A DNA stretch of 64,000 nt from Methylocapsa sp. D3K7 (GCF_029855125.1 NZ_CP123229.1:1798001-1862000); one strand, 5' to 3'. Positions 43,483 to 53,020 are shown, counted from the first letter of the stretch. Numbers and translations are program-made. The notes: generated from the letters alone by a model not told the origin.

Positions 43483-44240
43483 GCGTTGACGCCCAGCCTT
43501 TGGCCAACAACGAACTCGAAGCCCGCTTGCGGCAAATCGGGGCCGAGCGCTACCACAATCTGCATCGTTTCCATCGCCGCCTTCATACGGGCAAATGCAC
43601 CTATGAAGAAGTCCAGGCCTGGACGCTCAATCGCTACTATTATCAAGCGATGATCCCGATCAAGGACGCGACGATCTTGACCCGGATGACAAATTCGGAG
43701 GACCGCCGCCAATGGCGCAAGCGCATCGAAGATCACGACGGCCTGCATGAAGGCGATGGCGGCATCGAGCGCTGGCTGAAGCTCACCGACAGCCTTGGCT
43801 TTCCCCGCGATTATGTCACCTCGACGCATGGCATCTTGCCCGGCACCCGTTTCGCCGTCGAAGCCTATACGGAATTCTGCCGCAGCCGGAGCCTTTTGCA
43901 GGCGGTCGCCTCTTCCCTCACGGAATTGTTTTCGCCTGCCATTATCGGCGAGCGCGTCGCCGGAATGCTGGCGCATTATGATTTCGTGAGCAAGGACACG
44001 CTCGCCTATTTTTCGCAGCGCCCGGTGCAAGCCAAACGCGACAGCGACTTCGCCCTCGATTTTGTCAAAAAGCACGCGGCAACGCGGGCGGAACAAAATT
44101 CCGCCATCGCCGCCTTGGAGTTCAAATGCTCCGTGCTGTGGGCGCAGCTCGATGCGCTTTGGAGCGCCTATGTCGATGACGCCATCCCGCCCGGAGCCTG
44201 GGTGCCGGGAACGGTGACGGCGCATGGCCGGGCCGCCTGA
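43479..44240 (+). CDS. pqqC: PqqC, pyrroloquinoline-quinone synthase
   Basis: 253 residues. The TENA/THI-4-like all-helical fold shows in YHNLHRFHRRLHTGKCTYEE, VQAWTLNRYYYQAMIPIKDA, DHDGLHEGDGGIERWLKL, YVTSTHGILPGTRFAVEAY and MLAHYDFVSKDTLAYFSQRP. PqqC performs the last, oxygen-dependent ring closure and eight-electron oxidation to PQQ. Its start overlaps the pqqB stop and its stop overlaps the pqqD start, so the order is tightly coupled. It is intact and of normal length. Confidence 0.97.
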   Translation: MSVDAQPLANNELEARLRQIGAERYHNLHRFHRRLHTGKCTYEEVQAWTLNRYYYQAMIPIKDATILTRMTNSEDRRQWRKRIEDHDGLHEGDGGIERWLKLTDSLGFPRDYVTSTHGILPGTRFAVEAYTEFCRSRSLLQAVASSLTELFSPAIIGERVAGMLAHYDFVSKDTLAYFSQRPVQAKRDSDFALDFVKKHAATRAEQNSAIAALEFKCSVLWAQLDALWSAYVDDAIPPGAWVPGTVTAHGRAA

Positions 44241-44524
44241 TGGAGGTAAACACGCCATCCATCGAGTCGAGGCCCCGCCTGTTGCGGGGCGTGCGGTTGA
44301 AATATGACGAGACACGCGGCGAATGGCTTCTGCTCGCACCTGAGCGCGTGATTAAGGCGGACGCAATTGCCGTGGAGATATTGAAACGCTGCGATGGAGT
44401 TGCGACGTTCGATGCGATTGTCGATGACCTCGCCCAACAGTTTTCCGCGGATCGCACCCGGGTTGGGGCGGATGTCCGGGCGCTGTTGGAGGACCTTGCG
44501 GCGAAGCGCATGGTGGTTCTATGA
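44240..44524 (+). CDS. pqqD: PqqD, PqqA chaperone
   Basis: 94 residues, the usual size. It contains the family words PRLLRGVRLKYDETRGEWL, LAPERVIKADAIAVEIL and VATFDAIVDDLAQQFSAD. PqqD is a small RiPP-recognition protein that binds PqqA and delivers it to PqqE. It overlaps pqqC by one base (TGATG) and pqqE by four (ATGA). A peptide-binding protein of this size between PqqC and PqqE is the normal gene order. Confidence 0.95.
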   Translation: MEVNTPSIESRPRLLRGVRLKYDETRGEWLLLAPERVIKADAIAVEILKRCDGVATFDAIVDDLAQQFSADRTRVGADVRALLEDLAAKRMVVL

Positions 44525-45639
44525 GTGCCGCACCGGCAAAACTAAGCGCCCCCGTCGCGCTGCTCGCCGAGTTGACGCATCGTTGTCCGCTGGCCTGCCC
44601 CTATTGTTCCAATCCGCTCACGCTCGATCCGCGCGGCGATGAACTCGCGACCGCCGACTGGACCCGCGTTTTTTCGGAAGCCGCGAAGCTTGGTGTTTTG
44701 CATGCGCATCTCTCCGGCGGCGAACCGGCGGCGCGGCAGGACCTCACAGAGATCGTCGCCCATTGTGCGAAAGTTGGCCTTTATACCAATCTCATCACCT
44801 CCGGCATCGGGCTCACGCAAGATCGCGTCAAGGAACTCGCGGATGCTGGTCTCGACCACGCGCAGCTTTCGATCCAGGATTCGGAGGAAGGCTCTGCCGA
44901 CAAAATCGCCGGCTACAAAGGCGCCTTCGCGCGAAAGCAGTTGGTTGCGGAATGGATCGCGGAGGTCGGTCTGCCCCTCACTGTGAACGCGGTGATTCAC
45001 CGGGCCAATGTGACGCGCGCCGGAAAGATGGTCGAGCTTGCCGTGAAGCTCGGGGCACGCCGGGTCGAGGTTGCGCATGCGCAATATTACGGCTGGGGGC
45101 TGCTCAATCGTGCCGCGCTTATGCCCTCGCGGAGCGAGGCAGAGGCAGCGATCGCCGAGGTCGAAGCCCTGCAAAAGTCGCTTGCCGGGGTCATCGTCAT
45201 CGACCATGTCATCCCGGATTATCACGCACGCTATCCGAAGGCCTGCATGGGTGGCTGGGGCAAGCGCGGGCTCAACATCACACCCACGGGAAAAGCGCTG
45301 CCGTGCCACGCGGCGGAGACGATTCCAGGCCTTGAATTTTGGAATGTGCGCGATCATTCAATCGAGGACATCTGGACCTATTCGGCTGCCTTCAACGCCT
45401 TCCGCGGCGAGGATTGGATGCGCGAGCCGTGCCGCTCCTGTCCGCGCAAGACGGTCGATTATGGCGGCTGCCGCTGCCAGGCCCTCGCGCTCACGTGCGA
45501 TGCCCGGGAGGCCGACCCGGTGTGTTACCTCTCGCCGCATCACGGCAAAATCGCCGCGATCACGGCGCAAAGCGAAGACGCGGCGGCCCCAATAGTCTAT
45601 AGCTACAGGCGCAGCAAACTGCGCGAGCCGACGGAATAG
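44521..45639 (+). CDS. pqqE: PqqE, radical SAM enzyme
   Basis: 372 residues. The radical SAM cluster motif C-x3-C-x2-C is in AELTHRCPLACPYCSNPL, followed by HAHLSGGEPAARQDLTEIV and TNLITSGIGLTQ. The C-terminal SPASM domain with auxiliary clusters has GWGKRGLNITPTGKALPCHA and CRSCPRKTVDYGGCRCQALA. It crosslinks Glu16 and Tyr20 of PqqA, the first committed step of PQQ synthesis, with PqqD as chaperone. Start overlaps pqqD. The next gene starts 146 nt later and has its own ribosome site, so pqqE probably ends the operon. Confidence 0.97.
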   Translation: MSAAPAKLSAPVALLAELTHRCPLACPYCSNPLTLDPRGDELATADWTRVFSEAAKLGVLHAHLSGGEPAARQDLTEIVAHCAKVGLYTNLITSGIGLTQDRVKELADAGLDHAQLSIQDSEEGSADKIAGYKGAFARKQLVAEWIAEVGLPLTVNAVIHRANVTRAGKMVELAVKLGARRVEVAHAQYYGWGLLNRAALMPSRSEAEAAIAEVEALQKSLAGVIVIDHVIPDYHARYPKACMGGWGKRGLNITPTGKALPCHAAETIPGLEFWNVRDHSIEDIWTYSAAFNAFRGEDWMREPCRSCPRKTVDYGGCRCQALALTCDAREADPVCYLSPHHGKIAAITAQSEDAAAPIVYSYRRSKLREPTE

Positions 45640-45784
45640 GCTCTTTCGCTTGCGCAACAGCCACTTCCCCGGTGGAAAAGCCCGCCAATCCTTGGAAAAT
45701 ATGGCGGTCCCGCCTATATTCCAGGCATTGTGGCAAGGAATGCCGCAGGGCCGGGCGGCGGCTGTCCGGCAGGAGAGTTGAGCG

Positions 45785-48700
45785 ATGGCGGACGCGGTGA
45801 AAGGCCCGGTCGACCTGCCCCAAGACTTATCTCAAGAATTCCCTCAGGATCTTCGATCGACCTCGCTCGACGACAAATATGATCTGACGAAGCGGCGAAT
45901 CTTCGTGTCGGGTCCGCAGGCGATTGTCAGGCTCTTGCTCATGCAAAAGGAGCTTGACCGACGCAATCATCTCGCCACAGCGGGTTTTGTCTCCGGCTAT
46001 CGCGGCTCGCCACTCGGCGGTCTCGATTTGGCTTTCTTGCGCGCCAAGCACCCGCTGGACGCGGCTTCCATCCAGTTTTTGCCGGGCCTCAACGAGGATC
46101 TGGCGGCGACCGCCATTTGGGGCGCCCAACAGGCCGAGATGCGCGGGGAAGGCAAGTACGACGGCGTCTTCTCGCTCTGGTATGGCAAGGGTCCGGGCGT
46201 CGATCGCAGCGGCGATGTCCTCCGCCACGCCAATCTCGCTGGCACCTCCAAACATGGCGGCGTGCTGGCCCTGATGGGCGATGATCACACTGCCGAATCC
46301 TCAACGACCGCGCATCAATCGGAATTCAATTTCGTCAATGTGATGATGCCCGTACTGTCTCCGGCGGGCGTGCAGGAGATTGTCGATTACGGGCTCTATG
46401 GCTTTGCGATGAGCCGTTTCACAGGTGCTTGGGTCGGCCTCAAATGCCTGAAGGATACGGTCGAATCGACCGGCTCGATCGATGTCTCGCTCGATCGCGT
46501 GCGGCCCATCGTTCCCGCCTCTTTCGTCATGCCGCAGGGCGGTCTCAACATTCGCGCGCATGACACGGTTCTCGATCAGGAAAAGCGCCTACAGAATTAC
46601 AAACGCGACGCGATGGTGGCGTGGCTGCGGGCCAACCAGCTCAACAAAATCATCACCTCCGGCGGTCCCAACGCAAAAATTGGGGTGATCACGGCGGGCA
46701 AATCCTATCTCGACGTGCGCCAGGCAATGGACGATCTCGGCATCGACGAGATCGGTGCGAACAGGCTTGGTTTGCGGCTCATGAAGCTCGCCTGCACCTG
46801 GCCGGTCGAGCCCGAAGGATTGCGCGAGTTCGCGCGCGGGCTCGAATTGATTATCGTCGTCGAGGAAAAACGCTCGCTGATCGAAGTGCAGCTGCGCGAG
46901 GAGCTTTACGGCTCGCCAAGCCAGCCCATTTGCGTTGGCAAAAAGGATGAAGAGGGGAACTGGCTGTTTCCGGTCACCGGCGCTCTGGACGCCAATGACA
47001 TCGCGATCGCGATCGGCCGCCGCCTGTTGCGGTTCGCTGGCGGCGATGACCTTGAGCAGCGGATACGCAAGCTGGAGCGCATGCAGGCCGCGCTCGCGAG
47101 CGCGGGTGATTTGGGTGTCCGCACCCCCTATTTCTGCTCCGGCTGCCCGCACAATACCTCGACAAAAGTGCCTGACGGCATGCGCGCCTATGCCGGGATC
47201 GGTTGCCACTACATGGTGCAGTGGATGGACCGCGCGACCGAGGGCTTCACCCAGATGGGTGGCGAAGGCGTCAACTGGATCGGCGAGGCGCCCTTCTCCA
47301 AACGGGCGCATGTTTTCCAAAATCTTGGTGATGGCACTTACGATCATTCCGGGACGCTCGCGATCCGCTTCGCGGTCGCCGCTGGCGTCAACATCACCTA
47401 CAAGATCCTTTTCAATGACGCCGTGGCGATGACCGGCGGTCAGCCCCTTGAGGGCAATCTCACCGTTGACATGATCGCTCGCCAGGTCGCCGCCGAAAAT
47501 GTAAAGCGTATCGTCGTTCTGTCCGATGAGCCCAAGAAATATCCGGCCGCCATCCATTGGCCAAAAGGGCTCACCATCAAGGACCGTCACGAGCTCGAGA
47601 GCGTGCAGCGCGAACTTGCCGCCATTTCAGGCGTCACTGTGCTGATCTATGATCAGACGTGCGCGGCCGAAAAGCGTCGGCGCCGCAAAAAGAAAGAGAT
47701 GCCCGATCCCCCCCGGCGCGTCTTCATCAACGAGCTCGTCTGTGAAGGCTGCGGCGATTGCGGCGTCAAATCGAATTGCGTTTCGGTGCAGCCTCTCGAA
47801 ACCGAATTCGGCCGCAAGCGGGTCATCGACCAATCGAGCTGCAACAAGGATTTTTCCTGCCTCGACGGGTTCTGCCCGGCCTTGGTCACGGTGCATGGCG
47901 GCAAGCTTCGAAAGGCAAAGGTCAAACACGAGCAGGACTTTCCCGAGCCTGCGCGGCCGGCTATTCCGGCAATCGGCAGCAAGCCCTATGGCATCCTCGT
48001 GACCGGAGTCGGCGGCACGGGCGTTGTCACCATCGGCGCCATATTGGGCATGGCGGCGCATCTCGAAGGAAAGGGCTGCGGCTCGATCGATATGGCAGGG
48101 CTCGCGCAGAAAGGCGGCGCGGTCTACAGCCATGTGAAGATTGGCGCGAGGCCAGAGGATATCCATGCCATAAGGGTCGCCGCCGGCGAAGCCGATCTGG
48201 TGCTCGGTTGCGACCTTGTCGTCTCCGGCACTAAGAAAGTGCTTGCCGCCGTCCGCCGGAACGAGACGGGATTTGTGGTCAACACGGCGGAAATTTTCCC
48301 AGGCGACTTCACCCACGATCCGGATTTTTCGCTCCACCCCGGACGCATCAAACGGGCGATCTTGGAGACCGCCGGGGACCGAGTGAGCTTCATCGACGCG
48401 ACCGGTATCGCCACTGCCTTGCTGGGAAATTCCATCGCCGCGAATATGTTCATGCTCGGCTACGCCTGGCAGAAAGGCCTCGTGCCGCTAGACGATACCT
48501 CGATCCTGCATGCGATCGCCCTCAACGGCGAAGCCGTCGAGATGAATCAGGCGGCGTTTTTATGGGGCCGGCGGGAAGCCGCCAATTCCGCCGCGGTGGA
48601 AGCCGCCGCATCGCCGCTGCGCCGGAGCGCCGCGACGCAAGCGCCATCCCGGCCGCTCGACGAAACGATCCAAAGACGCGCCGCATTTCTCGGGGCCTAT

Positions 48701-49312
48701 CAAAACGAAGCCTATGCCAAGCGCTATTTGGCTTTGGTGAAGCATGCCGATGAGATTGAGCGGGCGCGGGTGCCGGGCAGGCATGACCTCGCGGACGCAT
48801 GCGCACGCTATTACTTCAAACTGCTCGCGATCAAGGATGAATATGAAGTCGCCCGGCTTTATAGCGACGGGTCTTTTGCAAAGCAGATCGCGGCAACATT
48901 CGAAGGCGGCCCGCGCATTGAATTCCATCTCGCGCCGCCGCTGGTTGGCCGGAAAACCGCGCAAGGAGAAGCGGTCAAATCCAGCTTTGGATCTTGGGTC
49001 ATGCCGCTGTTCCGTGGTCTTGCTGCTCTAAAAGGGCTGCGTGGAACGGCTTTCGATATTTTCGGTTACACAAAAGAGCGCCGCGCCGAGCGGCAATTGA
49101 TCAAAGACTATGAGGTTTTGATAGCGGAGATTTTGGCTAACCTTTGCCTGGCCAATCATGACGTCGCCGTCGCCCTCGCCGCAATTCCAGAAAAAATCCG
49201 CGGCTACGGCCATGTCAAAATGCGGCACTTGAAAGCCGCGAAGGCCGAGGAGCAAAATCTCTTGGAACAGTTTCGCGCGGGTCCTGCACCCGTGAAACTG
49301 GCGGCGGAATAG
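45785..49312 (+). CDS. Indolepyruvate ferredoxin oxidoreductase, single-chain
   Basis: 1175 residues, one of the long IorA-IorB-type fused chains. The N-terminal pyruvate/TPP pyrimidine domain includes AGFVSGYRGSPLGGLDLA. The TPP-binding part (450-620) has YFCSGCPHNTSTKVPDG, GIGCHYMVQWMDRATEGFTQ, FQNLGDGTYDHSGTLAIR and LFNDAVAMTGGQPLEG. Then comes a ferredoxin-like segment (NELVCEGCGDCGVKSNC, with a second cluster in SCNKDFSCLDGFCP) and a C-terminal gamma domain GVGGTGVVTIGAILGMAA, AGLAQKGGAVYSHV. It decarboxylates 2-oxoacids, mainly indolepyruvate from tryptophan, to acyl-CoA with ferredoxin as acceptor. RBS AGGAGAG. Its last 98 nt overlap the convergent patatin gene. Confidence 0.93.
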   Translation: MADAVKGPVDLPQDLSQEFPQDLRSTSLDDKYDLTKRRIFVSGPQAIVRLLLMQKELDRRNHLATAGFVSGYRGSPLGGLDLAFLRAKHPLDAASIQFLPGLNEDLAATAIWGAQQAEMRGEGKYDGVFSLWYGKGPGVDRSGDVLRHANLAGTSKHGGVLALMGDDHTAESSTTAHQSEFNFVNVMMPVLSPAGVQEIVDYGLYGFAMSRFTGAWVGLKCLKDTVESTGSIDVSLDRVRPIVPASFVMPQGGLNIRAHDTVLDQEKRLQNYKRDAMVAWLRANQLNKIITSGGPNAKIGVITAGKSYLDVRQAMDDLGIDEIGANRLGLRLMKLACTWPVEPEGLREFARGLELIIVVEEKRSLIEVQLREELYGSPSQPICVGKKDEEGNWLFPVTGALDANDIAIAIGRRLLRFAGGDDLEQRIRKLERMQAALASAGDLGVRTPYFCSGCPHNTSTKVPDGMRAYAGIGCHYMVQWMDRATEGFTQMGGEGVNWIGEAPFSKRAHVFQNLGDGTYDHSGTLAIRFAVAAGVNITYKILFNDAVAMTGGQPLEGNLTVDMIARQVAAENVKRIVVLSDEPKKYPAAIHWPKGLTIKDRHELESVQRELAAISGVTVLIYDQTCAAEKRRRRKKKEMPDPPRRVFINELVCEGCGDCGVKSNCVSVQPLETEFGRKRVIDQSSCNKDFSCLDGFCPALVTVHGGKLRKAKVKHEQDFPEPARPAIPAIGSKPYGILVTGVGGTGVVTIGAILGMAAHLEGKGCGSIDMAGLAQKGGAVYSHVKIGARPEDIHAIRVAAGEADLVLGCDLVVSGTKKVLAAVRRNETGFVVNTAEIFPGDFTHDPDFSLHPGRIKRAILETAGDRVSFIDATGIATALLGNSIAANMFMLGYAWQKGLVPLDDTSILHAIALNGEAVEMNQAAFLWGRREAANSAAVEAAASPLRRSAATQAPSRPLDETIQRRAAFLGAYQNEAYAKRYLALVKHADEIERARVPGRHDLADACARYYFKLLAIKDEYEVARLYSDGSFAKQIAATFEGGPRIEFHLAPPLVGRKTAQGEAVKSSFGSWVMPLFRGLAALKGLRGTAFDIFGYTKERRAERQLIKDYEVLIAEILANLCLANHDVAVALAAIPEKIRGYGHVKMRHLKAAKAEEQNLLEQFRAGPAPVKLAAE

Positions 49313-50378
49313 CAAGACAGTTTTCGCCGAAGATTGAAAGCGCTCTTTCCTGAGGAAGGTACTTGGAGTCGAATAGCTTCAACAACGCCTTATCGGTCTG
49401 CTTGAAACCTTCATCCGCACGTTGTTCGATGGTGCCAGGTGAAAAATCACTGCCGCCAAAGCCCAAAACCTGTTCCGGGCGGGTGATCTCGACAATGCGC
49501 GGATGCCGGACGTATTGACGTTTTGCCACCGCCTGATAGGCCGGATTATCCTTGAGTGGGTTGCCTTCGGGAAGATTTTCTAGCGCCTCCATTAGATCGG
49601 CGACCTCATTGATCCTCTCCAGCATCCTCACATCGGCACGGCTCCTGTTGTCGAAATGGAGATTGTGCGTTCGTACTCTGACCTCATGCAAGTTGGTGGG
49701 AAGGGGCACCTCGTTGGGGAATAGATTGATGACAAAAATTGTCCGGTCGGCGTCCTTGGCAGTATCGAGCCTCTCGAGCACGGCGCCAAGCGGTGTATTG
49801 TCGAACAAACCTCCGTCCCAGTAATATTTCTCACCGATCCGTGTCATCGGAAACGATGGCGGAAAGCTGCTACTTGCCATGATGTGGTCCAAGGACAGTC
49901 CGCCCTCCCGGCTGAAGAAATACTCGATCTCTCCAGCCTCGACGTCGGTCGCGCTGACCAAGAGGCCAGGCATGGCCTCCGGGTCCGCGAGGGCCTTGAG
50001 ATCAATCAATTGCGAGAGGGTCTCGCGTAATGGCGCCGTGTCGTAGATGTGCGTCCACATCGGCAACGCGTAGTAATCTAGCCTCGGTGTGAAGAAGTTC
50101 GGATTTCCCAGCGCCGATGCATATGGCCGCAATGGCGGCGGCAGAAAAAGTCCGGTGACGGTGACTTTTTGCCAGAAGGCTTCCAGCGCTTCGAGCGGTT
50201 TCAAACCTTGCGCGGGACGGGCCAGAAGCACTGCGGTGATCGCACCGATTGAGACGCCGGCGATCAAATCTGGCGCGAAATCTGGATCCTTGTAGAGCCG
50301 CCGCGCGGCACCAAGCTCATAGGCGCCAAGCGCGCCGCCTCCTTGGAGGACCAATGCCGTGCTCTCTGGGTTCGGCAT
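49215..50378 (-). CDS. Patatin-like phospholipase (DUF3734-type), tail overlapping a neighbour
   Basis: 387 residues. The patatin catalytic dyad is complete: the oxyanion loop LVLQGGGALGAYELGAA, nucleophile Ser in AGVSIGAITAVLLA and the Asp in DGGLFDNTPLGAVLERL. Other matching words are LLVSATDVEAGEIEYFFSRE and DHIMASSSFPPSFPM. Such enzymes hydrolyse acyl esters of lipids; this family is common in PHA-accumulating alphaproteobacteria. The last ~33 residues (from about AIPPPVSRVQD) lie antisense over the 3' end of the indolepyruvate oxidoreductase and do not look like the family's usual ending, so the natural stop may have been lost. It is the last gene of a four-gene minus-strand unit. Confidence 0.88.
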   Translation of the reverse strand: MPNPESTALVLQGGGALGAYELGAARRLYKDPDFAPDLIAGVSIGAITAVLLARPAQGLKPLEALEAFWQKVTVTGLFLPPPLRPYASALGNPNFFTPRLDYYALPMWTHIYDTAPLRETLSQLIDLKALADPEAMPGLLVSATDVEAGEIEYFFSREGGLSLDHIMASSSFPPSFPMTRIGEKYYWDGGLFDNTPLGAVLERLDTAKDADRTIFVINLFPNEVPLPTNLHEVRVRTHNLHFDNRSRADVRMLERINEVADLMEALENLPEGNPLKDNPAYQAVAKRQYVRHPRIVEITRPEQVLGFGGSDFSPGTIEQRADEGFKQTDKALLKLFDSKYLPQERALSIFGENCLAIPPPVSRVQDPRETVPRDFAPRPSRLSSAAF

Positions 50379-50393
50379 GAAATACTTCCATAA

Positions 50394-50807
50394 TTACAAC
50401 AACCCCTCGAAAGGTCCCCAGCCAATGGTTTTGGGCGGGCCGTCATCGGGATCATAACGAGGCTTTGACGCCTCGCCGCTGTCATCGCCCGAATAAAAAT
50501 CAAACGCCGTGACGGAAAGCACACCGCCACGCTCCGACAACACAACCCTGACCGGCAACGTGAACGAGACCTCTTGCATCGCTTGCCCCGGCCGCAATGC
50601 GCCGGGCGCCTTGAGCAGCAATTCGCCCCGGCCGAGCCAAGTGTCTTCTGTTGTGTTTTTCTCGAAAGACCGGGGATCAACATCCGTCGTAAAAAAGGAC
50701 ACGCCCGGGACAGCGTTGGAGAGCGCAAGCCATTGCTCGCCATCCTCGACCGGAAAGGCGGTCACGGCATCGATGATTTGATCCAACACCAATGGATCTT
50801 CAGACAT
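50394..50807 (-). CDS. Unknown 137-residue protein between FRG and patatin genes
   Basis: The sequence MSEDPLVLDQIIDAVTAF starts a soluble, acidic protein with a beta-rich middle: EQWLALSNAVPGVSFFTTD, LLLKAPGALRPGQAMQEV, LPVRVVLSERGGVLSVTAFD. The end is Asp/Pro-rich (ASKPRYDPDDGPPKT). I do not recognise a family or motif. It has no signal peptide and no membrane segment. Its start is 21 nt after the FRG gene and its stop is 15 nt before the patatin start, so it is almost certainly co-transcribed with both. The tight linkage suggests a shared function, for example an inhibitor or adaptor of the patatin. Confidence 0.7.
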   Translation of the reverse strand: MSEDPLVLDQIIDAVTAFPVEDGEQWLALSNAVPGVSFFTTDVDPRSFEKNTTEDTWLGRGELLLKAPGALRPGQAMQEVSFTLPVRVVLSERGGVLSVTAFDFYSGDDSGEASKPRYDPDDGPPKTIGWGPFEGLL

Positions 50808-50828
50808 CCGCGCGATCCTTCTCCACTC

Positions 50829-51524
50829 TTACCGCTGACGGTAGCGCCACGCCAGCATCTTACTGAGCGCGTCCATATCCACATAGATCCGTTGCGTATC
50901 ATAGCCAAATATATGCAGCAGCCGCCGGAACTCCGCCTTTTCCGAAGCAGGGACCTTGAAAGTCACAAAGTCGTAAGCTGGCGGCGACGGCTGCCAGGCC
51001 GATTGCGGATCGGCATGCAGGGAGAAACATCCTTGCTGCGCCGTGATCCGCGCGACGCGCGGGGAGACTTGCACGATGACTGGCGCGCCGGACGACCCAA
51101 AGAGGGGCGCTGCCTGTAAGCGCCGCACGAAAGGAACACGCAGCGCCAAAATTTGTGCGTCGGCCGAAACGCTCTCGTCTTCCGTGGCAAACCAAGCCGC
51201 AACCATGGGATTGGCCGACCAATCGAGCAACCGCGTCGGCAGCCCATGATGCTGGGCCACCGCCATCCATTCAAGCTCCGTAAATCCATCCGCATCGAGA
51301 TAGCGCTTCGCCTCCCGCACGAAATCCTCGAACAGGATTTTTTCATCGGCCAGCCGGTACGCTGTCGCTGACGGCTGCCTGCCGATCGCCGGGACGAGAG
51401 TCCAGGCCGTGTCGGCGTGACCCCGGAAGAGCCAAGTACCGTCAGCCTTCACCGAAGCGAAGTCGAGGAAATCGAGCCACGTCTGAGAGACGACGGGCGA
51501 AGTTGGCCAGAATGCAAAAGGCAT
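50829..51524 (-). CDS. FRG-domain protein
   Basis: 231 residues. The FRG domain occupies residues ~12-150: TWLFRGHADTAWTLVPAIGR with the name-giving FRG, then EWMAVAQHHGLPTRLLDWSANPMVAAWFA, a strongly conserved block. The C-terminal 80 residues are variable (RRLLHIFGYDTQRIYVDM). FRG proteins are widespread and found in mobile and conflict-type contexts as well as in ordinary chromosomes; no enzymatic function is established. It lies 13 nt after homospermidine synthase and 21 nt before the unknown 137-residue protein. It is intact. A link to polyamine synthesis is only positional. Confidence 0.82.
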   Translation of the reverse strand: MPFAFWPTSPVVSQTWLDFLDFASVKADGTWLFRGHADTAWTLVPAIGRQPSATAYRLADEKILFEDFVREAKRYLDADGFTELEWMAVAQHHGLPTRLLDWSANPMVAAWFATEDESVSADAQILALRVPFVRRLQAAPLFGSSGAPVIVQVSPRVARITAQQGCFSLHADPQSAWQPSPPAYDFVTFKVPASEKAEFRRLLHIFGYDTQRIYVDMDALSKMLAWRYRQR

Positions 51525-51537
51525 TGCCCCGCCCCTT

Positions 51538-52968
51538 CTACCGCACGATCACATTCTTGAACTGCCACGGATCCGCCGTATCGATGTCCTCCGGAAACAG
51601 AACCGCGCGGCCCTCCAGCGGGGTCCAATCCGTATAATGCCCTGTCACCGGCCCGAGGTAGGGCAGCTGGATTTCGAGGCAGCGGCGAAAGTCGAGTTCA
51701 TCCGCCTCGACGATCCCGGCATTGGGATTTTCCAACGCCCAGACCATGCCGGCGAGCACGGCGGAGGTCACTTGCAGGCCCGTTGCATTCTGATACGGGG
51801 CAATCCGCCGTGTCTCCTCGATGGACAGCTGCGAACCATACCAATAGGCATTTTTGGCATGACCATAGAGCAGGACCCCGAGTTCGTCGATGCCATCGAC
51901 AATCTCGTTCTCGTCCAAAATATGCGACTTTTCCTGACGCTGCCATTGGGCGCCTGCCATTTCGTCGAGCGAAAGCACCGCATCGTCGGCGGGGCGGTAG
52001 GCGTAATGGCAGGTCGGCCGGTAGACGACGTTGTCTCCCTCACGCACGGTCAGATAATCGGCGATCGAGATCGCTTCATTGTGCGTGATGAGCCAGCCGT
52101 GCTGCGCTTTGGCGGTCGGCGTCCAGGACCGCACCCGCGTGCCGGCGCCCGGCCGCATCAGATAGATCGCGCAATCGGGCCCAAAGGCATGCCGCTTTCC
52201 TTCCGGGGGGATATGTTTTTCATGGGTTCCCCAGCCGAGTTCGGCAGGCTGCAAACCTTCCGAAACGAAACCCTCGACCGACCAGGTGTTGACGAACACC
52301 CCGCGCGGCTTGGCCGCCGTCGCCCTCTGCGTATCGCATTCAGCGATATGGATGCCTTTGACTCCCACGCGCTGCGCGAGCCGCGCCCAATCCTCGCGGG
52401 ACGACGGCTGCCCGGCATCGATGCCGCAATCAGCCGCGACATTCAAAAGCGCCTGCTTGACGAACCAGGACACCATGCCCGGATTGGCGCCACAGCATGA
52501 AATCGCGGTTGGACCCGTCTTGAGAGCGCGGCGAAGATCGAGGATTGCCTCGCGCAGCGCATAATTGGATCGTTCCGAGGCCGTCAGCCGCGTGTCGGTA
52601 TAGAACCCAAGCCAAGGCTCGGCGACGGTATCGACATAAAGGGCGCCAACTTCGTGACAGAGCCGCATGATCGCGGCGGATGAGACATCGACCGACAGAT
52701 TGACGACAAAAGCCTGGCCATCGCCCTTTGTCAGGAGCGGCTTCAAGAGATCGACAAAATCATCGCGCGTGACCGCGTTCTTGATGAAGGCGATGCCGCG
52801 CTCGTCGAGCAGATGGCGATCCTTATCCTCCGGATCGATGACGGTGAAGCGCGATTTGTCGAATTTGAAATGCCGTTCAATGAGCGGCAGCACGCCACGC
52901 CCGATCGAGCCAAAGCCGATCAAGACAATCGGACCTGTAATCGAGCCGTGCACGGGCCATTGCGACAT
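51538..52968 (-). CDS. hss: Homospermidine synthase
   Basis: 476 residues. The NAD-binding Rossmann fold begins IVLIGFGSIGRGVLPLIE. Conserved words follow: AVTRDDFVDLLKPLL, VNLSVDVSSAAIMRLC, SCCGANPGMVSWFVKQALL, WSVEGFVSEGLQPAELGWG, HNEAISIADYLTV and YRPTCHYAYRPADDAV. The enzyme condenses two putrescines (or putrescine and spermidine) to sym-homospermidine, the main polyamine of many alphaproteobacteria, using NAD as internal cofactor. The putrescine source, ornithine decarboxylase, is 0.9 kb upstream on the same strand with a GNAT gene between. It is first in a tight four-gene unit with FRG, unknown and patatin genes. Confidence 0.95.
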   Translation of the reverse strand: MSQWPVHGSITGPIVLIGFGSIGRGVLPLIERHFKFDKSRFTVIDPEDKDRHLLDERGIAFIKNAVTRDDFVDLLKPLLTKGDGQAFVVNLSVDVSSAAIMRLCHEVGALYVDTVAEPWLGFYTDTRLTASERSNYALREAILDLRRALKTGPTAISCCGANPGMVSWFVKQALLNVAADCGIDAGQPSSREDWARLAQRVGVKGIHIAECDTQRATAAKPRGVFVNTWSVEGFVSEGLQPAELGWGTHEKHIPPEGKRHAFGPDCAIYLMRPGAGTRVRSWTPTAKAQHGWLITHNEAISIADYLTVREGDNVVYRPTCHYAYRPADDAVLSLDEMAGAQWQRQEKSHILDENEIVDGIDELGVLLYGHAKNAYWYGSQLSIEETRRIAPYQNATGLQVTSAVLAGMVWALENPNAGIVEADELDFRRCLEIQLPYLGPVTGHYTDWTPLEGRAVLFPEDIDTADPWQFKNVIVR

Positions 52969-53020
52969 TTTTTTCTCCAGAAAAGTCTAGGGGATGCGGG
53001 CCGCGATAAGCGGTACAAGA

